Position numbers and translations under genes: made by a program. The notes beneath the pieces were generated by a model, which saw only the letters and a program-made list of their open reading frames with translations, did no database searches and was not told where the DNA came from. This document shows, one piece after another, positions 9,863-25,096 of a stretch of DNA of 64,000 bases (its first letter is position 1; each line of letters begins with the position of its first letter). This stretch comes from Vibrio penaeicida (lineage in GTDB: Bacteria; Pseudomonadota; Gammaproteobacteria; Enterobacterales; Vibrionaceae), in assembly GCF_002933855.1 (NCBI RefSeq), contig NZ_BFAQ01000008.1, positions 63,058-127,057 on the forward strand, written 5' to 3'.

Positions 9863-9952
9863 ATGGGTTTCATATCACCAGCAATGATTTCTCGGGAATT
9901 ATTTATTTTAATATTAATGCTATTTTGGCAGTTGAATTGTTATTTTTTATAA
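9863..9952 (+). CDS. Possible 29-residue hydrophobic peptide
   Basis: In the A+T-rich gap 9650-10041 an ATG-to-TAA frame encodes a 29-residue peptide with a hydrophobic core (ELFILILMLFWQL). A weak GAG lies seven bases before the ATG. It looks like a single membrane helix, but short frames of this kind arise by chance in A+T-rich DNA. I do not recognise it. Apart from this and the racemase terminator I see nothing else in the gap. Confidence 0.15.
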   Translation: MGFISPAMISRELFILILMLFWQLNCYFL

Positions 9953-9976
9953 ATAAATCATATCTATATAGCTAAA

Positions 9977-9999
9977 AAAGCTGCCTGTAAGGCAGCTTT
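9977..9999 (-). terminator. Terminator of the racemase gene
   Basis: AAAGCTGCC-TGTAA-GGCAGCTTT; on the minus strand the stem is followed by a run of T. It lies about 45 bp past the racemase stop. Confidence 0.85.
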
Positions 10000-10041
10000 A
10001 GATTTATATTAATTAGCTCAGTGAGTTGATGAGCCTTACTG

Positions 10042-11268
10042 TTACCAAACGTAGCGGCGAGGGTTAGAGTTACCCCAAATGGTGTAGATTTCAGGGAAAA
10101 TCATATCAGTGTGCGTTTCTATCTCGCCAATGGTTATGCTGCTTTCACCTTGTGCACCAAACAGAACCACTTCTGAATTCTGGCGAATACCGTGCACATC
10201 AGTTACGTCAACCATTGTTGTATTCATCGAAATCTTGCCCACTACAGGAACACGTTGACCGTTTATGATGACTTCCGCTTTGTTACCAAGGCTGCGGTTA
10301 TAACCATCTGAATAACCAAGTGGTAGGTTGGCTAAAATGCTTTTACGTTCAGTAACGAATGAGCTGTCATACCCAACAGTACTGCCTGCAGGAAGTTTGT
10401 GCAAAGACGCTACTTTTGTTTTGTAAGAAACGATAGAAGGGTATTCAGCGTGTCCTGGAAGGTCACCATATAGAACACCTCCTGGACGTACCATATCAAA
10501 CTGCGCTTCTGGAACGTTAAGAGAGGTAAAAGAGTTGGCAGCGTGTAGAGTTACGTCCTCACGGTCCAAATCTGAGTTCTCGATGATCCAAAGCGCGCTT
10601 TGCTCAAACTCTGCGGCTTTCTCTTTGATGTAATCCACTTCGTAGTTAGGGAAGTGAGTCATGATTCCTACAATTTCAACATTGTCAAAATCTGTCATTT
10701 TTAATGCGTCATTTTGTCCGCGTTTTGTCGACATATCTAAGCCGTTACGACCCATTCCGCCTGAGTTAAGCGCAAGGTGAACATTGATTTCAGTATCAAA
10801 ACGCTCAGCGATTCGCTCGATCTGGCGAGCTTTAGATAACGAACCCACTAGCTCTTCAACATCGTATTGAACCGCATTAGCAATTTCTTTATTGCTCGCC
10901 GCGCGCACACGAATTAATTGACCGTTAAAACCAGATTCACGAACAATGCGTGCTTCTTCATTACTTGCAATAGCAACGCATGGGATGCCTTGAGCAAGAA
11001 CAGTCGGCATTAGCCCCTGAATACCATTTCCATAAGCATCAGCCTTCATTACTGCACAAATGCTTGTACCCGAACGAACAAAAGTTCGGAATTGATTAAT
11101 GTTATCGTTGAACTGAGACAGGTTTACTTCAAGCCATGCATTGCTTGTTTTGTATTCGTTACTGTATTCGCCTTCAATACCTGAAAGCAGTGGTGCACTT
11201 AGGGCTGGTGTTGAAATAGTGGTCGCAGCAGCAAAAGATAATGCTAAAAGGGTTAATTTAGTTTTCAT
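10042..11268 (-). CDS. bsrV: Periplasmic broad-spectrum amino-acid racemase (BsrV type)
   Basis: 408 aa with an N-terminal signal peptide of about 25 residues ending in ALSA, so the enzyme is exported, unlike ordinary Alr. It has the alanine-racemase fold: PLP lysine K75 in AVMKADAYGNG and the second catalytic base Tyr300 in TVGYDSSF. Residues that separate broad-spectrum racemases from Alr/DadX appear present, shifted by one relative to the V. cholerae protein as I recall it: R120 and R122 (LIRVRA), A166 and N168 (LALNSG), R174-N175 (GMGRNG). Such enzymes make non-canonical D-amino acids (D-Met, D-Leu, D-Arg and others) that are released or built into peptidoglycan. It is a single gene with its own terminator. 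Confidence 0.88.
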   Translation of the reverse strand: MKTKLTLLALSFAAATTISTPALSAPLLSGIEGEYSNEYKTSNAWLEVNLSQFNDNINQFRTFVRSGTSICAVMKADAYGNGIQGLMPTVLAQGIPCVAIASNEEARIVRESGFNGQLIRVRAASNKEIANAVQYDVEELVGSLSKARQIERIAERFDTEINVHLALNSGGMGRNGLDMSTKRGQNDALKMTDFDNVEIVGIMTHFPNYEVDYIKEKAAEFEQSALWIIENSDLDREDVTLHAANSFTSLNVPEAQFDMVRPGGVLYGDLPGHAEYPSIVSYKTKVASLHKLPAGSTVGYDSSFVTERKSILANLPLGYSDGYNRSLGNKAEVIINGQRVPVVGKISMNTTMVDVTDVHGIRQNSEVVLFGAQGESSITIGEIETHTDMIFPEIYTIWGNSNPRRYVW

Positions 11269-11402
11269 ATTTTCTCCAAAGCAGCCCCCTCCCGAGTAAA
11301 CAGGTGAATATAGGAGAGGGAAATTAAGTTGTATGCTGGGCGAATGGATCGCCCAGTTTTAATCGAGTTACGCTGGGTCAATAAACCCATGTAAGGAAAG
11401 AG

Positions 11403-13037
11403 TTACACCAATCGGAATTTTGCCATTGACTGCTGTAATGATTGAGACAGTTGCTCTAATTCAGCACATGATTGCGCGGTTTGAAGGGAACCTTGCGCAA
11501 CTTGCTCAGACGAGCTCTGCATGTTTTCAACGCGAACCGAAAGATCACCAACAACAGCGGATTGCTGGCTACAAGCACTGGCTATTTGAACACCCATATC
11601 GGAAATTTGAGTCACAGCATTCTGGATGTCACCCATAATGTCCTGAACTTGATCGCCTAGCCCTAAACACCTTGACGTGCTTTCTTGGCTACCATTAGAA
11701 ACCGTTTTAACTTTCTGCGTGCTGGCTTTAAACTCTTCAATGATGGTACTGATTTCGCCAGTTGAATCTTGTGTACGACCAGCGAGTGAACGCACTTCTG
11801 AAGCAACAACAGCAAACCCGCGGCCACTTTCTCCAGCACGTGCCGCTTCGATTGCTGCATTCAGTGCAAGAAGATTAGTTTGCTCTGCGATATCTTGAAT
11901 GACGTCGACAAAAATATGGATTTGTTGTGAGCGCTTTTCTAATTCAGCTACTGTTTCACTTGAAAGACGAATAGAGTCCGCGACTTCCATCATGGCATCG
12001 ATCATTAGTTTGACTTGATTGTTGCCATCTTTAGTCAGGTTCATAGCATCTTGTGTTTCTTGAGCAGATGTTTCTGTGTTTTTCGAAATATCATGAATGA
12101 CAGATTCCATCTCTGTCATTGCAGATGATACTTGGTTGGTTTCTTTTTGTTGGTGTTGCATGCCTTCTGCCGATTGGCTTGAAATCATGTTCACTTCACC
12201 AGCTGAGTGATTAACTTGAGAAACCGCTGAAGCAACTTGCTCAATAAGCGATTTAAGGTTGTTTTGCATGGACTCAACGGACGTAGCTAGTTGACCTAAC
12301 TCGTCTTTTCCAATGGCGTTGTGGTCCAGTTTCTGCGAAAGGTCACCGTCTGCAATGTCGTTAGCCAAGGTCGCGACAGCGGTAAGTGGACCACATATCA
12401 CCTTAGTAAGAACAATTGTAACGATAAGCATGACAATAAGTGCTAGAGCGTTACTTGCTAAATTCTTTATTTCTAAACCATCGATTTCAGAGAGAATCGT
12501 TGCTCTGTTACTCAACATTGCATCGTTCAGAATGCGTTTCAATGTAGTGAAAGAGCGAGACATTGACTCTGCTGTCGTTTGGTTATTGAGAACCAATTTT
12601 TGAGCTTGAAGGTTGTTAGCATCAGCCAGCAATTTGTGGAATTGGTTGCTTTGCAAGATGTATTGACTCCAGTCACTCATTAGTTGGTCAAACGTGTTCT
12701 GCTCTTCACCTGGCCATACTGTTTTTCCGTAGGTTTCTAGGTTTTCAGTCAGCTCTTTTTTTAACAACTCATTGCTTTGAATATCATTGAGTAGATCATT
12801 GTGATTGTTATGAACCTTTAGCAGTTTGTACTGAGAAAGGCGCAGTTCTAAGAAGTCTTGTTGCAGTGACTCAACGGTCATTACCGCTGGAAGCGTGTCA
12901 TCAGCGTAGTTGAGCAGTTCGTTTTGAATGTGTTTTAAACCATTCAGGAAAAAGACAGCAAAAATAATGTTAATAACCGCAATCAAAGAAAATGACAAAG
13001 CAAGTTTTCTACTGATTGCAAGATTTTTAAGAAACAT
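11403..13037 (-). CDS. Methyl-accepting chemotaxis protein, four-helix-bundle sensor
   Basis: 544 aa. A first membrane helix (about residues 11-31) is followed by a ~155-residue periplasmic four-helix-bundle region, a second membrane helix ([18 protein letters not shown], about 195-214), HAMP ([22 protein letters not shown]) and a signalling domain with the tip motif [20 protein letters not shown]. The periplasmic part is the small Tar/Tsr-like size rather than the large Cache type of the receptor at 5089. The C-terminus lacks an obvious NWETF-like CheR tether. A CRP-type site about 75 bp upstream suggests catabolite control. Ligand unknown. Confidence 0.92.
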   Translation of the reverse strand: MFLKNLAISRKLALSFSLIAVINIIFAVFFLNGLKHIQNELLNYADDTLPAVMTVESLQQDFLELRLSQYKLLKVHNNHNDLLNDIQSNELLKKELTENLETYGKTVWPGEEQNTFDQLMSDWSQYILQSNQFHKLLADANNLQAQKLVLNNQTTAESMSRSFTTLKRILNDAMLSNRATILSEIDGLEIKNLASNALALIVMLIVTIVLTKVICGPLTAVATLANDIADGDLSQKLDHNAIGKDELGQLATSVESMQNNLKSLIEQVASAVSQVNHSAGEVNMISSQSAEGMQHQQKETNQVSSAMTEMESVIHDISKNTETSAQETQDAMNLTKDGNNQVKLMIDAMMEVADSIRLSSETVAELEKRSQQIHIFVDVIQDIAEQTNLLALNAAIEAARAGESGRGFAVVASEVRSLAGRTQDSTGEISTIIEEFKASTQKVKTVSNGSQESTSRCLGLGDQVQDIMGDIQNAVTQISDMGVQIASACSQQSAVVGDLSVRVENMQSSSEQVAQGSLQTAQSCAELEQLSQSLQQSMAKFRLV

Positions 13038-13110
13038 AAATTCCTCTTTGTTATATGGCTCAGTTTTGTGTTGTGTATTTCTTGTATTTTTTAAACCGTC
13101 CCTGATTTGG

Positions 13111-13126
13111 CGTGATTTATATCACA
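13111..13126. promoter_or_regulatory. CRP-type binding site upstream of chemoreceptor
   Basis: CGTGA-TTTATA-TCACA keeps both half-sites of the CRP consensus TGTGA-N6-TCACA except the first base. Its near end lies 74 bp upstream of the minus-strand chemoreceptor start. The remainder of the 13038-13446 gap shows no gene I can support. Confidence 0.5.
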
Positions 13127-13390
13127 ATATTAAATGTTTTGAACTAGATTTATATATTTAGTTACATTATCGAATATGAGAATCTATATATAACAATAGC
13201 TTAATGAAATATGTGATTAGTGCCGTATGAAAAAAGAGCCGATTGAGCAAATGTTGAGCTTTAAAGGGAAGTGATTTAAATTTATTACTTAATTGGCTCA
13301 ATTGTGAGATTGGGATGAACTTGTCGAGGGGAGTTAATTCTGATTTTTAATCAGGAAATGGATGGAAATGCTTAGTCGTTTTTGAGGCGA

Positions 13391-13424
13391 AAAAAAAACC
13401 AGCGGAGTTAATCTCAGCTGGTTT
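13391..13424 (-). terminator. Terminator of the mnmA-hflD-purB operon
   Basis: On the minus strand AAACCAGC pairs with GCTGGTTT and is followed by a run of eight or more T, directly after purB. Confidence 0.85.
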
Positions 13425-13446
13425 CGATGTTTGGGTTTTAGCGCTG

Positions 13447-15469
<2,023 letters not shown>

Positions 15470-15487
15470 GTAAGTGCTCCTTAATTA

Positions 15488-16675
<1,188 letters not shown>

Positions 16676-16733
16676 TCACAAAAAGCAATCGGTGTACTTG
16701 CTGAAAACTTAATCAACATTCTGAATTGACGAC

Positions 16734-17408
16734 CTATACAGTGACGTATTTCCATTCACCTGGTTGTAAATTGCCTACGTTCCAATCTCCCATGGAGTAA
16801 CGGATCAAGCGAAGAGTAGGGAAGCCTATATTGGCTGTCATGCGGCGTACTTGTCGATTTCGACCTTCTACGATAGTAATAGCAAGCCAAGTTGTAGGAA
16901 TGGCAGCTCGGAATCGAACCGGTGGGTGGCGTTCCCATACACTTGGCTCTGGCATGAGTTCTACCTGTGCGGGCAATGTCATGCCATCTTTCAATTCGAC
17001 ACCTGTTCTTAGCTTTTTGAGATCTTCCTCTGTTGGCGCTCCCTCAACTTGAACCCAATAGGTTTTAGGGGATTTTGATTTTGGCTGTGTCAACCTAGCC
17101 TGCAAGATTCCGTCGTTAGTAAGCACCATGAGACCTTCACTGTCTCTGTCTAGCCGACCTGCTGCATACACTTCCTTTACTGATATATAGTCCGCTAGCG
17201 TTTTTCTTCCTTCTCCATCTGTAAATTGGCTGAGCGTGTCAAACGGTTTATTAAACAGAAGCACCTTACGTTCTTCTGCAGACACACTGTTGGTTTTATG
17301 GGGCGTTTTATGCGATTTTTTTGACCGAACTTTGGCATTCGTTTTAAAAGATGAAGTACGTGAAGCGCCAGAACTCTTTGATTTTACGCTGCGAGAGCGA
17401 AAAGACAT
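16734..17408 (-). CDS. rluE: 23S rRNA pseudouridine synthase RluE
   Basis: 224 aa from the ATG at 17408, which follows AAGG; the frame continues upstream to 17504 but that part has no protein-like features. It belongs to the RsuA/RluB/E/F class: [11 protein letters not shown], the catalytic-Asp motif [19 protein letters not shown], and the C-terminal [28 protein letters not shown]. coli RluE modifies U2457. No S4 domain precedes the catalytic domain, which fits RluE; instead there is a basic, Ser/Lys-rich N-terminal tail of about 45 residues, longer than in E. coli. Single gene, divergent from icd. Confidence 0.88.
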   Translation of the reverse strand: MSFRSRSVKSKSSGASRTSSFKTNAKVRSKKSHKTPHKTNSVSAEERKVLLFNKPFDTLSQFTDGEGRKTLADYISVKEVYAAGRLDRDSEGLMVLTNDGILQARLTQPKSKSPKTYWVQVEGAPTEEDLKKLRTGVELKDGMTLPAQVELMPEPSVWERHPPVRFRAAIPTTWLAITIVEGRNRQVRRMTANIGFPTLRLIRYSMGDWNVGNLQPGEWKYVTV

Positions 17409-17518
17409 GTTAACTACCTTGCAAAAATGTAAACGAACTGTGGGTGAAAGTTTAACTTCATTTGTGATTAGGCTATGATTTGCGCGCCAAAAAACAGGAA
17501 TCACGAACTGAATGATAG

Positions 17519-17711
17519 ACTAAACAATCAGAGTTGTTTAGTTTTACGTGAGTACGGTATCCGCTATAGGATACAGACGCTACACCCTTTCCATTATTAC
17601 GATAAATGAGGATGTGTACGTGATACCAAACCAGTGTTTTCTGTTTGGACAGAATTACCGGTACAGGTAATCGGTTGAACTAGAATAGAAACACTATAGA
17701 GTCAATGACTC
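17519..17711 (+). promoter_or_regulatory. Structured leader region upstream of icd
   Basis: The 428 bp between rluE and icd hold no gene but several inverted repeats: ACTAAACAA/TTGTTTAGT (17519-17542, followed by TTTT), CCAAAC/GTTTGG (17626-17648), ATTACC/GGTAAT (17654-17671) and GAGTCA-A-TGACTC (17699-17711). The last is operator-like. This would suit a long, folded 5' leader or several binding sites. I cannot match it to a known RNA family. Confidence 0.35.
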
Positions 17712-17827
17712 TTAAAGGAGTTTGGGAAAACAATCGCGGTCAGCCATAGGAGGATGTAGTACGGACTGACTTGCGATACATTCATGCAGACCTATTTCTC
17801 ATCCAATAGAGACTGTCAGATATATAG

Positions 17828-20065
<2,238 letters not shown>

Positions 20066-20081
20066 AACGAAGAGATAAAAA

Positions 20082-20112
20082 GGCTGCAATCCGATGTGTT
20101 GCAGCCATTTAT
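20082..20112 (+). terminator. Terminator of icd
   Basis: GGCTGCAA (20082-20089) pairs with TTGCAGCC (20099-20106), followed by ATTTATTT, 16 bp past the stop. Confidence 0.75.
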
Positions 20113-20122
20113 TTAAAGCTTT

Positions 20123-20154
20123 TACCCAAACTTTGTTTAACATTGCTTGGGTAT
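20123..20154. repeat. Copy of a TACCCAA/TTGGGTA inverted repeat
   Basis: TACCCAA (20123-20129) and TTGGGTA (20148-20154) face each other across 18 bp. It resembles the cleaner copy at 63126-63160 and half-copies at 8481, 28756 and 51695. Confidence 0.45.
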
Positions 20155-20161
20155 AAAAACA

Positions 20162-20187
20162 AAGAAACCCGCGTAAGCGGGTTTCTT
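20162..20187. terminator. Bidirectional terminator between icd and cspD
   Basis: AGAAACCCGC-GTAA-GCGGGTTTCT; converging genes flank it and it serves cspD on the minus strand. Confidence 0.8.
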
Positions 20188-20203
20188 ATACTCCGAATTT
20201 CGA

Positions 20204-20425
20204 TTATTTGGCTGGTTCGCCTTCAATTGGAATTACAGAGCTCGCATGGAAGCCTTTTGGACCCTGCTCAACTTCGTAGTTGACTGGTTGTCCAGCTTTA
20301 AGAGTACGGTATCCGTCCATTTTTATTGTTGAGTAGTGTGCGAAAATATCGCCCTCTTCTCCTTCCGGACAGATAAACCCAAATCCTTTGGCGTTATTAA
20401 ACCACTTCACTGTACCTGTAGCCAT
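20204..20425 (-). CDS. cspD: Cold-shock-domain protein CspD
   Basis: 73 aa from the ATG at 20425, eight bases after GAGGG; an ATG at 20434 sits directly on that site and is less likely. A single cold-shock domain carries RNP1 (KGFGFI) and RNP2 (DIFAHYS). In E. coli CspD is not cold-induced: it accumulates in stationary phase and blocks replication by binding single-stranded DNA. Its position divergent from clpS-clpA matches E. coli, which favours CspD over other Csp proteins. Confidence 0.9.
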   Translation of the reverse strand: MATGTVKWFNNAKGFGFICPEGEEGDIFAHYSTIKMDGYRTLKAGQPVNYEVEQGPKGFHASSVIPIEGEPAK

Positions 20426-20665
20426 GCTATACATCCCTCATGCATTTTTTAGTAACTGATGTTGTTTACGTCGACGCAGCTGTATCTATCAATAATGTTG
20501 CATCATACTGCTATGGCTATCAATTCAGCAATTGCTAAATTTTTAGCCACCAAGAACACAATTTAGTCAATGAATGAGCTCAGTCAATAGTTTGCAGTAA
20601 TAAAATCTAACAATTTGACAAAGATTTCATTTTTGAGATTAACAAAATTATAACTAGAGTGCATA

Positions 20666-20693
20666 TTGACAATAATGTTGTTGTGGATATTTA
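20666..20693 (+). promoter_or_regulatory. Candidate sigma-70 promoter for clpS-clpA
   Basis: TTGACA (20666-20671) and TATTTA (20688-20693) are 16 bp apart, about 160 bp upstream of clpS, inside the 426-bp A+T-rich cspD/clpS divergent region. I see nothing else definite in this gap. Confidence 0.35.
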
Positions 20694-20851
20694 AAGTGAT
20701 ATTTTCCTCAATAAAAAATCTCACTAAAGTTTGAGTAACTCCAATAGCAATGTTTTATTTGCAGGGATACAATTGGTGCATTAGTCTTAAGTAGAGGGTG
20801 AAATTTGAGTAACATCCTTGAGTCTCAATCCTCCTAAAAACCGACAAAAAA

Positions 20852-21172
20852 ATGAGCAAGCAATATCAATGGGTCACTCCAGACTCGGATTTACTGGAGA
20901 AAGAAAAAACACAAGTAAAACCACCGGCTATGTACAACGTTATTCTCAACAATGACGATTACACGCCAATGGATTTTGTGATTGAAATACTCGAACGTTT
21001 CTTTTCAATGGATATAGAAAAAGCAACACAAGTGATGCTCAAAGTGCATTACGATGGGAAAGCAATTTGTGGCACTTACACTGCCGAAGTTGCGGAGACA
21101 AAGGTGGCGCAAGTCACTGTGCACTCGAAAGAGAATGAGCATCCGCTGTTATGTACAATGGAGCAGGCATAA
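20852..21172 (+). CDS. clpS: ClpS, N-degron adaptor of ClpAP
   Basis: 106 aa. ClpS binds substrates with N-terminal Leu, Phe, Tyr or Trp and hands them to ClpA. The conserved pocket segment [24 protein letters not shown] and the [23 protein letters not shown] stretch are intact. The 25 or so N-terminal residues form the flexible tail that enters the ClpA pore. clpA follows after 43 bp, as one unit. The ribosome-binding site before the ATG is poor. Confidence 0.95.
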   Translation: MSKQYQWVTPDSDLLEKEKTQVKPPAMYNVILNNDDYTPMDFVIEILERFFSMDIEKATQVMLKVHYDGKAICGTYTAEVAETKVAQVTVHSKENEHPLLCTMEQA

Positions 21173-21215
21173 AGCTTGCTTGAGCAACATAGGTTGTTCT
21201 TTTGGGGAGGTACTT

Positions 21216-23492
21216 ATGCTAAATAAAGAACTAGAGTCGAGCCTTAATAGTGCTTTTGCTCGTGCGAGAGACAAACGCCATGAATTCATGACCGTTGAAC
21301 ATCTGCTCCTCGCGCTACTCGACAACGACGCTGCAAAAGAAGCACTAAAAGCATGCCAAGCTGATCTGGACGTTCTTCGCCAGGAGCTTGATACATTTAT
21401 CGATCAAACAACGCCTCTCATTCCAGAAAACGATGAGACAAGAGAAACCCAACCTACTCTAAGCTTTCAACGCGTATTGCAACGTGCTGTTTTCCACGTC
21501 CAATCTTCAGGGCGTAGTGAAGTAACGGGTGCGAATGTATTGGTTGCTATCTTTAGCGAGCAAGAGTCTCACGCGGCTTATCTACTCAAGAAAAACGACA
21601 TTAGCCGCTTAGATATCGTTAATTACATTTCGCATGGAATCAGTAAATCGCCGCAAAATAACAGTGAAGAAGATTCGTCTTCCAATGTATTTGGCGAAGA
21701 GTCTTCATCGGAAGACGGCAACTCAGAAGAACGATTAGAAAACTTTGCAACTAATCTAAATCAGATTGCGAAACAAGGGCACATCGATCCGCTTATTGGT
21801 CGAGATAAAGAACTTGAGCGTACGATACAAGTACTTTGCCGACGCCGTAAAAATAACCCACTGCTGGTTGGTGAAGCGGGCGTAGGTAAAACGGCAATTG
21901 CTGAAGGGCTGGCTTGGAGAATTGTAGAAGGCCAAGTACCGGAAGTGATCAAAGACAGCGTTATTTATTCTTTGGATATCGGTTCTTTACTTGCTGGTAC
22001 TAAGTACCGTGGAGACTTTGAAAAACGCTTCAAAGCAATACTTAAGCAGCTAGAAAAAGAAGAAGACGCGATTCTGTTTATCGATGAAATTCACACTATC
22101 ATCGGGGCAGGTGCCGCATCTGGTGGGCAAGTTGATGCCGCTAATTTGATCAAACCACTCCTTAGCAGTGGCAAGCTTCGTTGCATCGGTTCCACAACGT
22201 ATCAAGAATACAGCAATATTTTTGAAAAGGAGCGAGCGCTTTCACGCCGATTCCAGAAGATCGATATTGTTGAGCCTTCGTTGGACGATACGACTAAGAT
22301 TTTGATTGGTCTTAAGCCTAAATACGAAGCTCACCATGAAGTTCGCTACACCAAGCAGGCTTTACGTGCTGCGGTAGAACTTTCAGCGAAATACATCAAT
22401 GAGCGCCATTTGCCCGATAAAGCAATAGACGTAATTGATGAGGCAGGTGCACGTAGCCGATTGGCGCCTGCAAGCCGTCGAAAGAAAACGGTTGGTGTTT
22501 CCGATATTGAGAATATGGTTGCCAAAATGGCTCGCATTCCGGAAAAATCCGTATCTTCTTCAGACAAAGATATCTTGCTGAATCTTGATGAAAAAATGAA
22601 GATGTTGGTGTTTGGTCAAGACCCAGCAATCGAAGTATTGAGTGAAGCAATCAAGCTTACTCGAGCAGGATTAGGAGCGGATAACAAACCTGTTGGTTCA
22701 TTCTTGTTTGCTGGTCCTACTGGTGTTGGTAAAACTGAAGTAACGGTTCAGCTTTCCAAACTATTGGGTGTCGAGTTGTTGCGCTTTGATATGTCGGAGT
22801 ACGGTGAACGCCATTCGGTGAGCCGATTGATTGGTGCACCTCCTGGTTACGTCGGTTATGACCAAGGCGGCTTGTTGACTGATGCTGTGATTAAACACCC
22901 TCATTCGGTTGTATTACTCGATGAGATTGAAAAAGCACACCCAGATATCTTTAACCTGCTGCTGCAAGTGATGGATAACGGTACGCTGACAGATAACAAT
23001 GGACGCAAAGCGGATTTCCGTAATGTGATTCTGGTTATGACAACTAACGCTGGCGTTGCCGAGACGGTTAAGAAGTCTATTGGTCTGATTCAACAAGATC
23101 ATAGCCATGATGCAATGGGTGAAATTAAGAAAGTATTCACTCCTGAGTTCCGTAACCGTTTGGATAACATCATTTGGTTTAATAGCCTAGATGAAAGCGT
23201 GATTCACCAAGTCGTCGATAAGTTTATCGTTGAGCTTCAAGCGCAGCTTGATTCACGTGGTGTCTCTATGGAAGTGTCAGAAGATGCTCGCCATTGGTTA
23301 GCGCATAAAGGCTACGACAAGACCATGGGTGCGAGACCAATGGCTAGGGTGATTCAAGAGAACCTTAAGAAGCCGCTTGCCAATGAGTTGCTGTTTGGCT
23401 CGTTAGTCGATGGGGGAACCGTTAAGGTGACTCTAAAAGATGATGAGTTGGTGTTCCATTATGAGAACAAGAAAGAAGCAGTTCCACATTAA
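21216..23492 (+). CDS. clpA: ClpA, AAA+ unfoldase of ClpAP
   Basis: 758 aa from the ATG at 21216, preceded by GGGGAGG; the frame stays open upstream through clpS but that part is not coding here. It has an N-domain (about 1-145, the ClpS-binding site), an acidic Ser/Glu-rich linker, a first AAA+ module with Walker [10 protein letters not shown] and Walker [11 protein letters not shown], and a second with GPTGVGKTE and [13 protein letters not shown]. ClpA unfolds N-degron and ssrA-tagged proteins into ClpP, which is not in the window. It ends with the short tail typical of ClpA, and a terminator follows. Confidence 0.96.
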   Translation: MLNKELESSLNSAFARARDKRHEFMTVEHLLLALLDNDAAKEALKACQADLDVLRQELDTFIDQTTPLIPENDETRETQPTLSFQRVLQRAVFHVQSSGRSEVTGANVLVAIFSEQESHAAYLLKKNDISRLDIVNYISHGISKSPQNNSEEDSSSNVFGEESSSEDGNSEERLENFATNLNQIAKQGHIDPLIGRDKELERTIQVLCRRRKNNPLLVGEAGVGKTAIAEGLAWRIVEGQVPEVIKDSVIYSLDIGSLLAGTKYRGDFEKRFKAILKQLEKEEDAILFIDEIHTIIGAGAASGGQVDAANLIKPLLSSGKLRCIGSTTYQEYSNIFEKERALSRRFQKIDIVEPSLDDTTKILIGLKPKYEAHHEVRYTKQALRAAVELSAKYINERHLPDKAIDVIDEAGARSRLAPASRRKKTVGVSDIENMVAKMARIPEKSVSSSDKDILLNLDEKMKMLVFGQDPAIEVLSEAIKLTRAGLGADNKPVGSFLFAGPTGVGKTEVTVQLSKLLGVELLRFDMSEYGERHSVSRLIGAPPGYVGYDQGGLLTDAVIKHPHSVVLLDEIEKAHPDIFNLLLQVMDNGTLTDNNGRKADFRNVILVMTTNAGVAETVKKSIGLIQQDHSHDAMGEIKKVFTPEFRNRLDNIIWFNSLDESVIHQVVDKFIVELQAQLDSRGVSMEVSEDARHWLAHKGYDKTMGARPMARVIQENLKKPLANELLFGSLVDGGTVKVTLKDDELVFHYENKKEAVPH

Positions 23493-23515
23493 TTGAACGA
23501 AAAATTGTTAACTCT

Positions 23516-23542
23516 AAATGCGCTCTTACGGGCGCATTTTTT
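23516..23542 (+). terminator. Terminator of clpS-clpA
   Basis: AAATGCGC (23516-23523) pairs with GCGCATTT (23532-23539), followed by T's, 24 bp after the clpA stop. Confidence 0.85.
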
Positions 23543-23688
23543 ATTCCCTAATCCTCTCTGCTTTTCATTGCTCCTCATTGTTTTTCAAACCTTCTCCCAT
23601 TGTTTTAAAGCTTCATTCGGTTTTAATCCAATCTTTATGTTTTTTATGTAACGCTGAAGGTAACGATAAGAAAAATAAGGAATTCCCT

Positions 23689-24726
23689 ATGCGATGGCTT
23701 TGTATATGTATGATGGGTTTTGTTCTTTCCGCTTGCGGAGGAAATAAAACGCATGTGGTCTTAGCACCCGAACATTTCTCAGAGATTATTGAGAGAATCG
23801 AAAATAACCAAGCAAACAACATCCATGCATTGGTGGTATGGCAAGACAATAAAAAGCTCGTCGAAGTCTTTCGTGAAGGGGGAGGGCGACATGGGCATAT
23901 TCAGACTTCAAAAGTACCTATCGGGCGTGATGCGCTCCACAATGTTCATTCGGTTACTAAATCTTTTGTCGCGACGCTTGTTTTTATCGCCATTGATGAA
24001 GGCCGATTAACCAACCTCGATGTCCCTGTTTTCAGCTTATTCCCTGAATATCAAAACCAAGACACTCAAGACAAAATGGCGATAACGGTGAGGCATGTAC
24101 TGAATATGTCTACTGGTTACGCACTCAATGAACACGCGATGCCTTACGGTATTGGAAACCCATTTCAGCGACACTATGCCGCAAAAGATTTAGAGGAAAT
24201 GTTTCTGAATACGACGTTACGGTTTGAGCCGGGTAGCAAGTTTTGCTATAGCGGTTTGTCTACTATTGGGCTTTCAAAAGTGATAGAGCGTATCTACGAT
24301 AAGCCATTTGCGACGGTTATGCGTGAGAAACTGTTTGAGCCACTTGGTATTAGCAATTATCGATGGGTCAATCAATTGGGGTCTGGTGAGCCAGGCGCTG
24401 ATTGGGGGCTAATGATCGATAGCGAATCCATGGGTAAATTTGGTCTGATGTTGCTGAACAACGGCCAATGGGAAGGGAAGCAAGTTATCGATTCTGAATG
24501 GGTTCAGTTGATCAAAAATAGTGAGTTCAATCGAGGCGTTCTAGGGTATGGAATGCACTTTTGGCAATTACCGCAACTTTCGTCTGCTTATGCTGCGATG
24601 GGCTACGGAGAGCAATACATTATTGTCATTCCCAGCAAACAAGCCGTTATTGTTACTACTGGGGGGAATTACAACCGAAGTCATCAAATTCTCAATTTAG
24701 CGCAGCAGGTCTCCCAATTGTTGTGA
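23689..24726 (+). CDS. Serine hydrolase lipoprotein, beta-lactamase/class C-like (S12) family
   Basis: 345 aa from the ATG at 23689, after AAGGAA; the frame extends upstream to 23518 but would run through the clpA terminator. The N-terminus is a lipoprotein signal with lipobox LSAC and lipidated Cys16. The S12 active-site SxxK is Ser88-Val-Thr-Lys91. The second motif is Tyr187-Ser-Gly rather than Tyr-Ser-Asn, and the third region reads TTGGNYN. Relatives include esterases, D-aminopeptidases and penicillin-binding-like proteins; true beta-lactamase activity is not implied. It likely acts in the periplasm or at the outer membrane. Single gene; substrate unknown. Confidence 0.8.
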   Translation: MRWLCICMMGFVLSACGGNKTHVVLAPEHFSEIIERIENNQANNIHALVVWQDNKKLVEVFREGGGRHGHIQTSKVPIGRDALHNVHSVTKSFVATLVFIAIDEGRLTNLDVPVFSLFPEYQNQDTQDKMAITVRHVLNMSTGYALNEHAMPYGIGNPFQRHYAAKDLEEMFLNTTLRFEPGSKFCYSGLSTIGLSKVIERIYDKPFATVMREKLFEPLGISNYRWVNQLGSGEPGADWGLMIDSESMGKFGLMLLNNGQWEGKQVIDSEWVQLIKNSEFNRGVLGYGMHFWQLPQLSSAYAAMGYGEQYIIVIPSKQAVIVTTGGNYNRSHQILNLAQQVSQLL

Positions 24727-24750
24727 CTCGGGTTTCCCGCTGGCAAACGC

Positions 24751-24779
24751 AAAAAACGGAGCATAGAGCTCCGTTTTTT
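24751..24779. terminator. Bidirectional terminator between serine hydrolase and infA
   Basis: AAAACGGAGC-ATAGA-GCTCCGTTTT with A and T runs on both sides, between converging genes. Confidence 0.88.
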
Positions 24780-24793
24780 GTGTGTCTCGAAAA

Positions 24794-25012
<219 letters not shown>

Positions 25013-25096
25013 TTAATCCTCTTTAGAAATTTGGCTGAAATTTTCAACGAACGAATTTTGCCGTTAAAACAATAAAAAGTAAAGTTGCGGCGTATT

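Noticed and set aside
17699..17711. GAGTCAATGACTC as a eukaryote-like AP-1/Gcn4 site
   Set aside because: Resemblance to TGACTC is coincidental in a bacterium; it is kept only as one of the inverted repeats before icd.
21054..21215. N-terminal extension of ClpA
   Set aside because: The frame is open through clpS, but the ATG at 21216 has GGGGAGG before it and begins the known ClpA N-domain.
23518..23688. 57-residue N-terminal extension of the serine hydrolase
   Set aside because: It would span the clpA terminator and hide the clear lipoprotein signal that begins at 23689.
23689..24726. Antibiotic-resistance beta-lactamase
   Set aside because: It has the S12 SxxK motif, but YSG replaces YSN and no KTG is clear; the family is mostly esterases and peptidases, so resistance is not supported.
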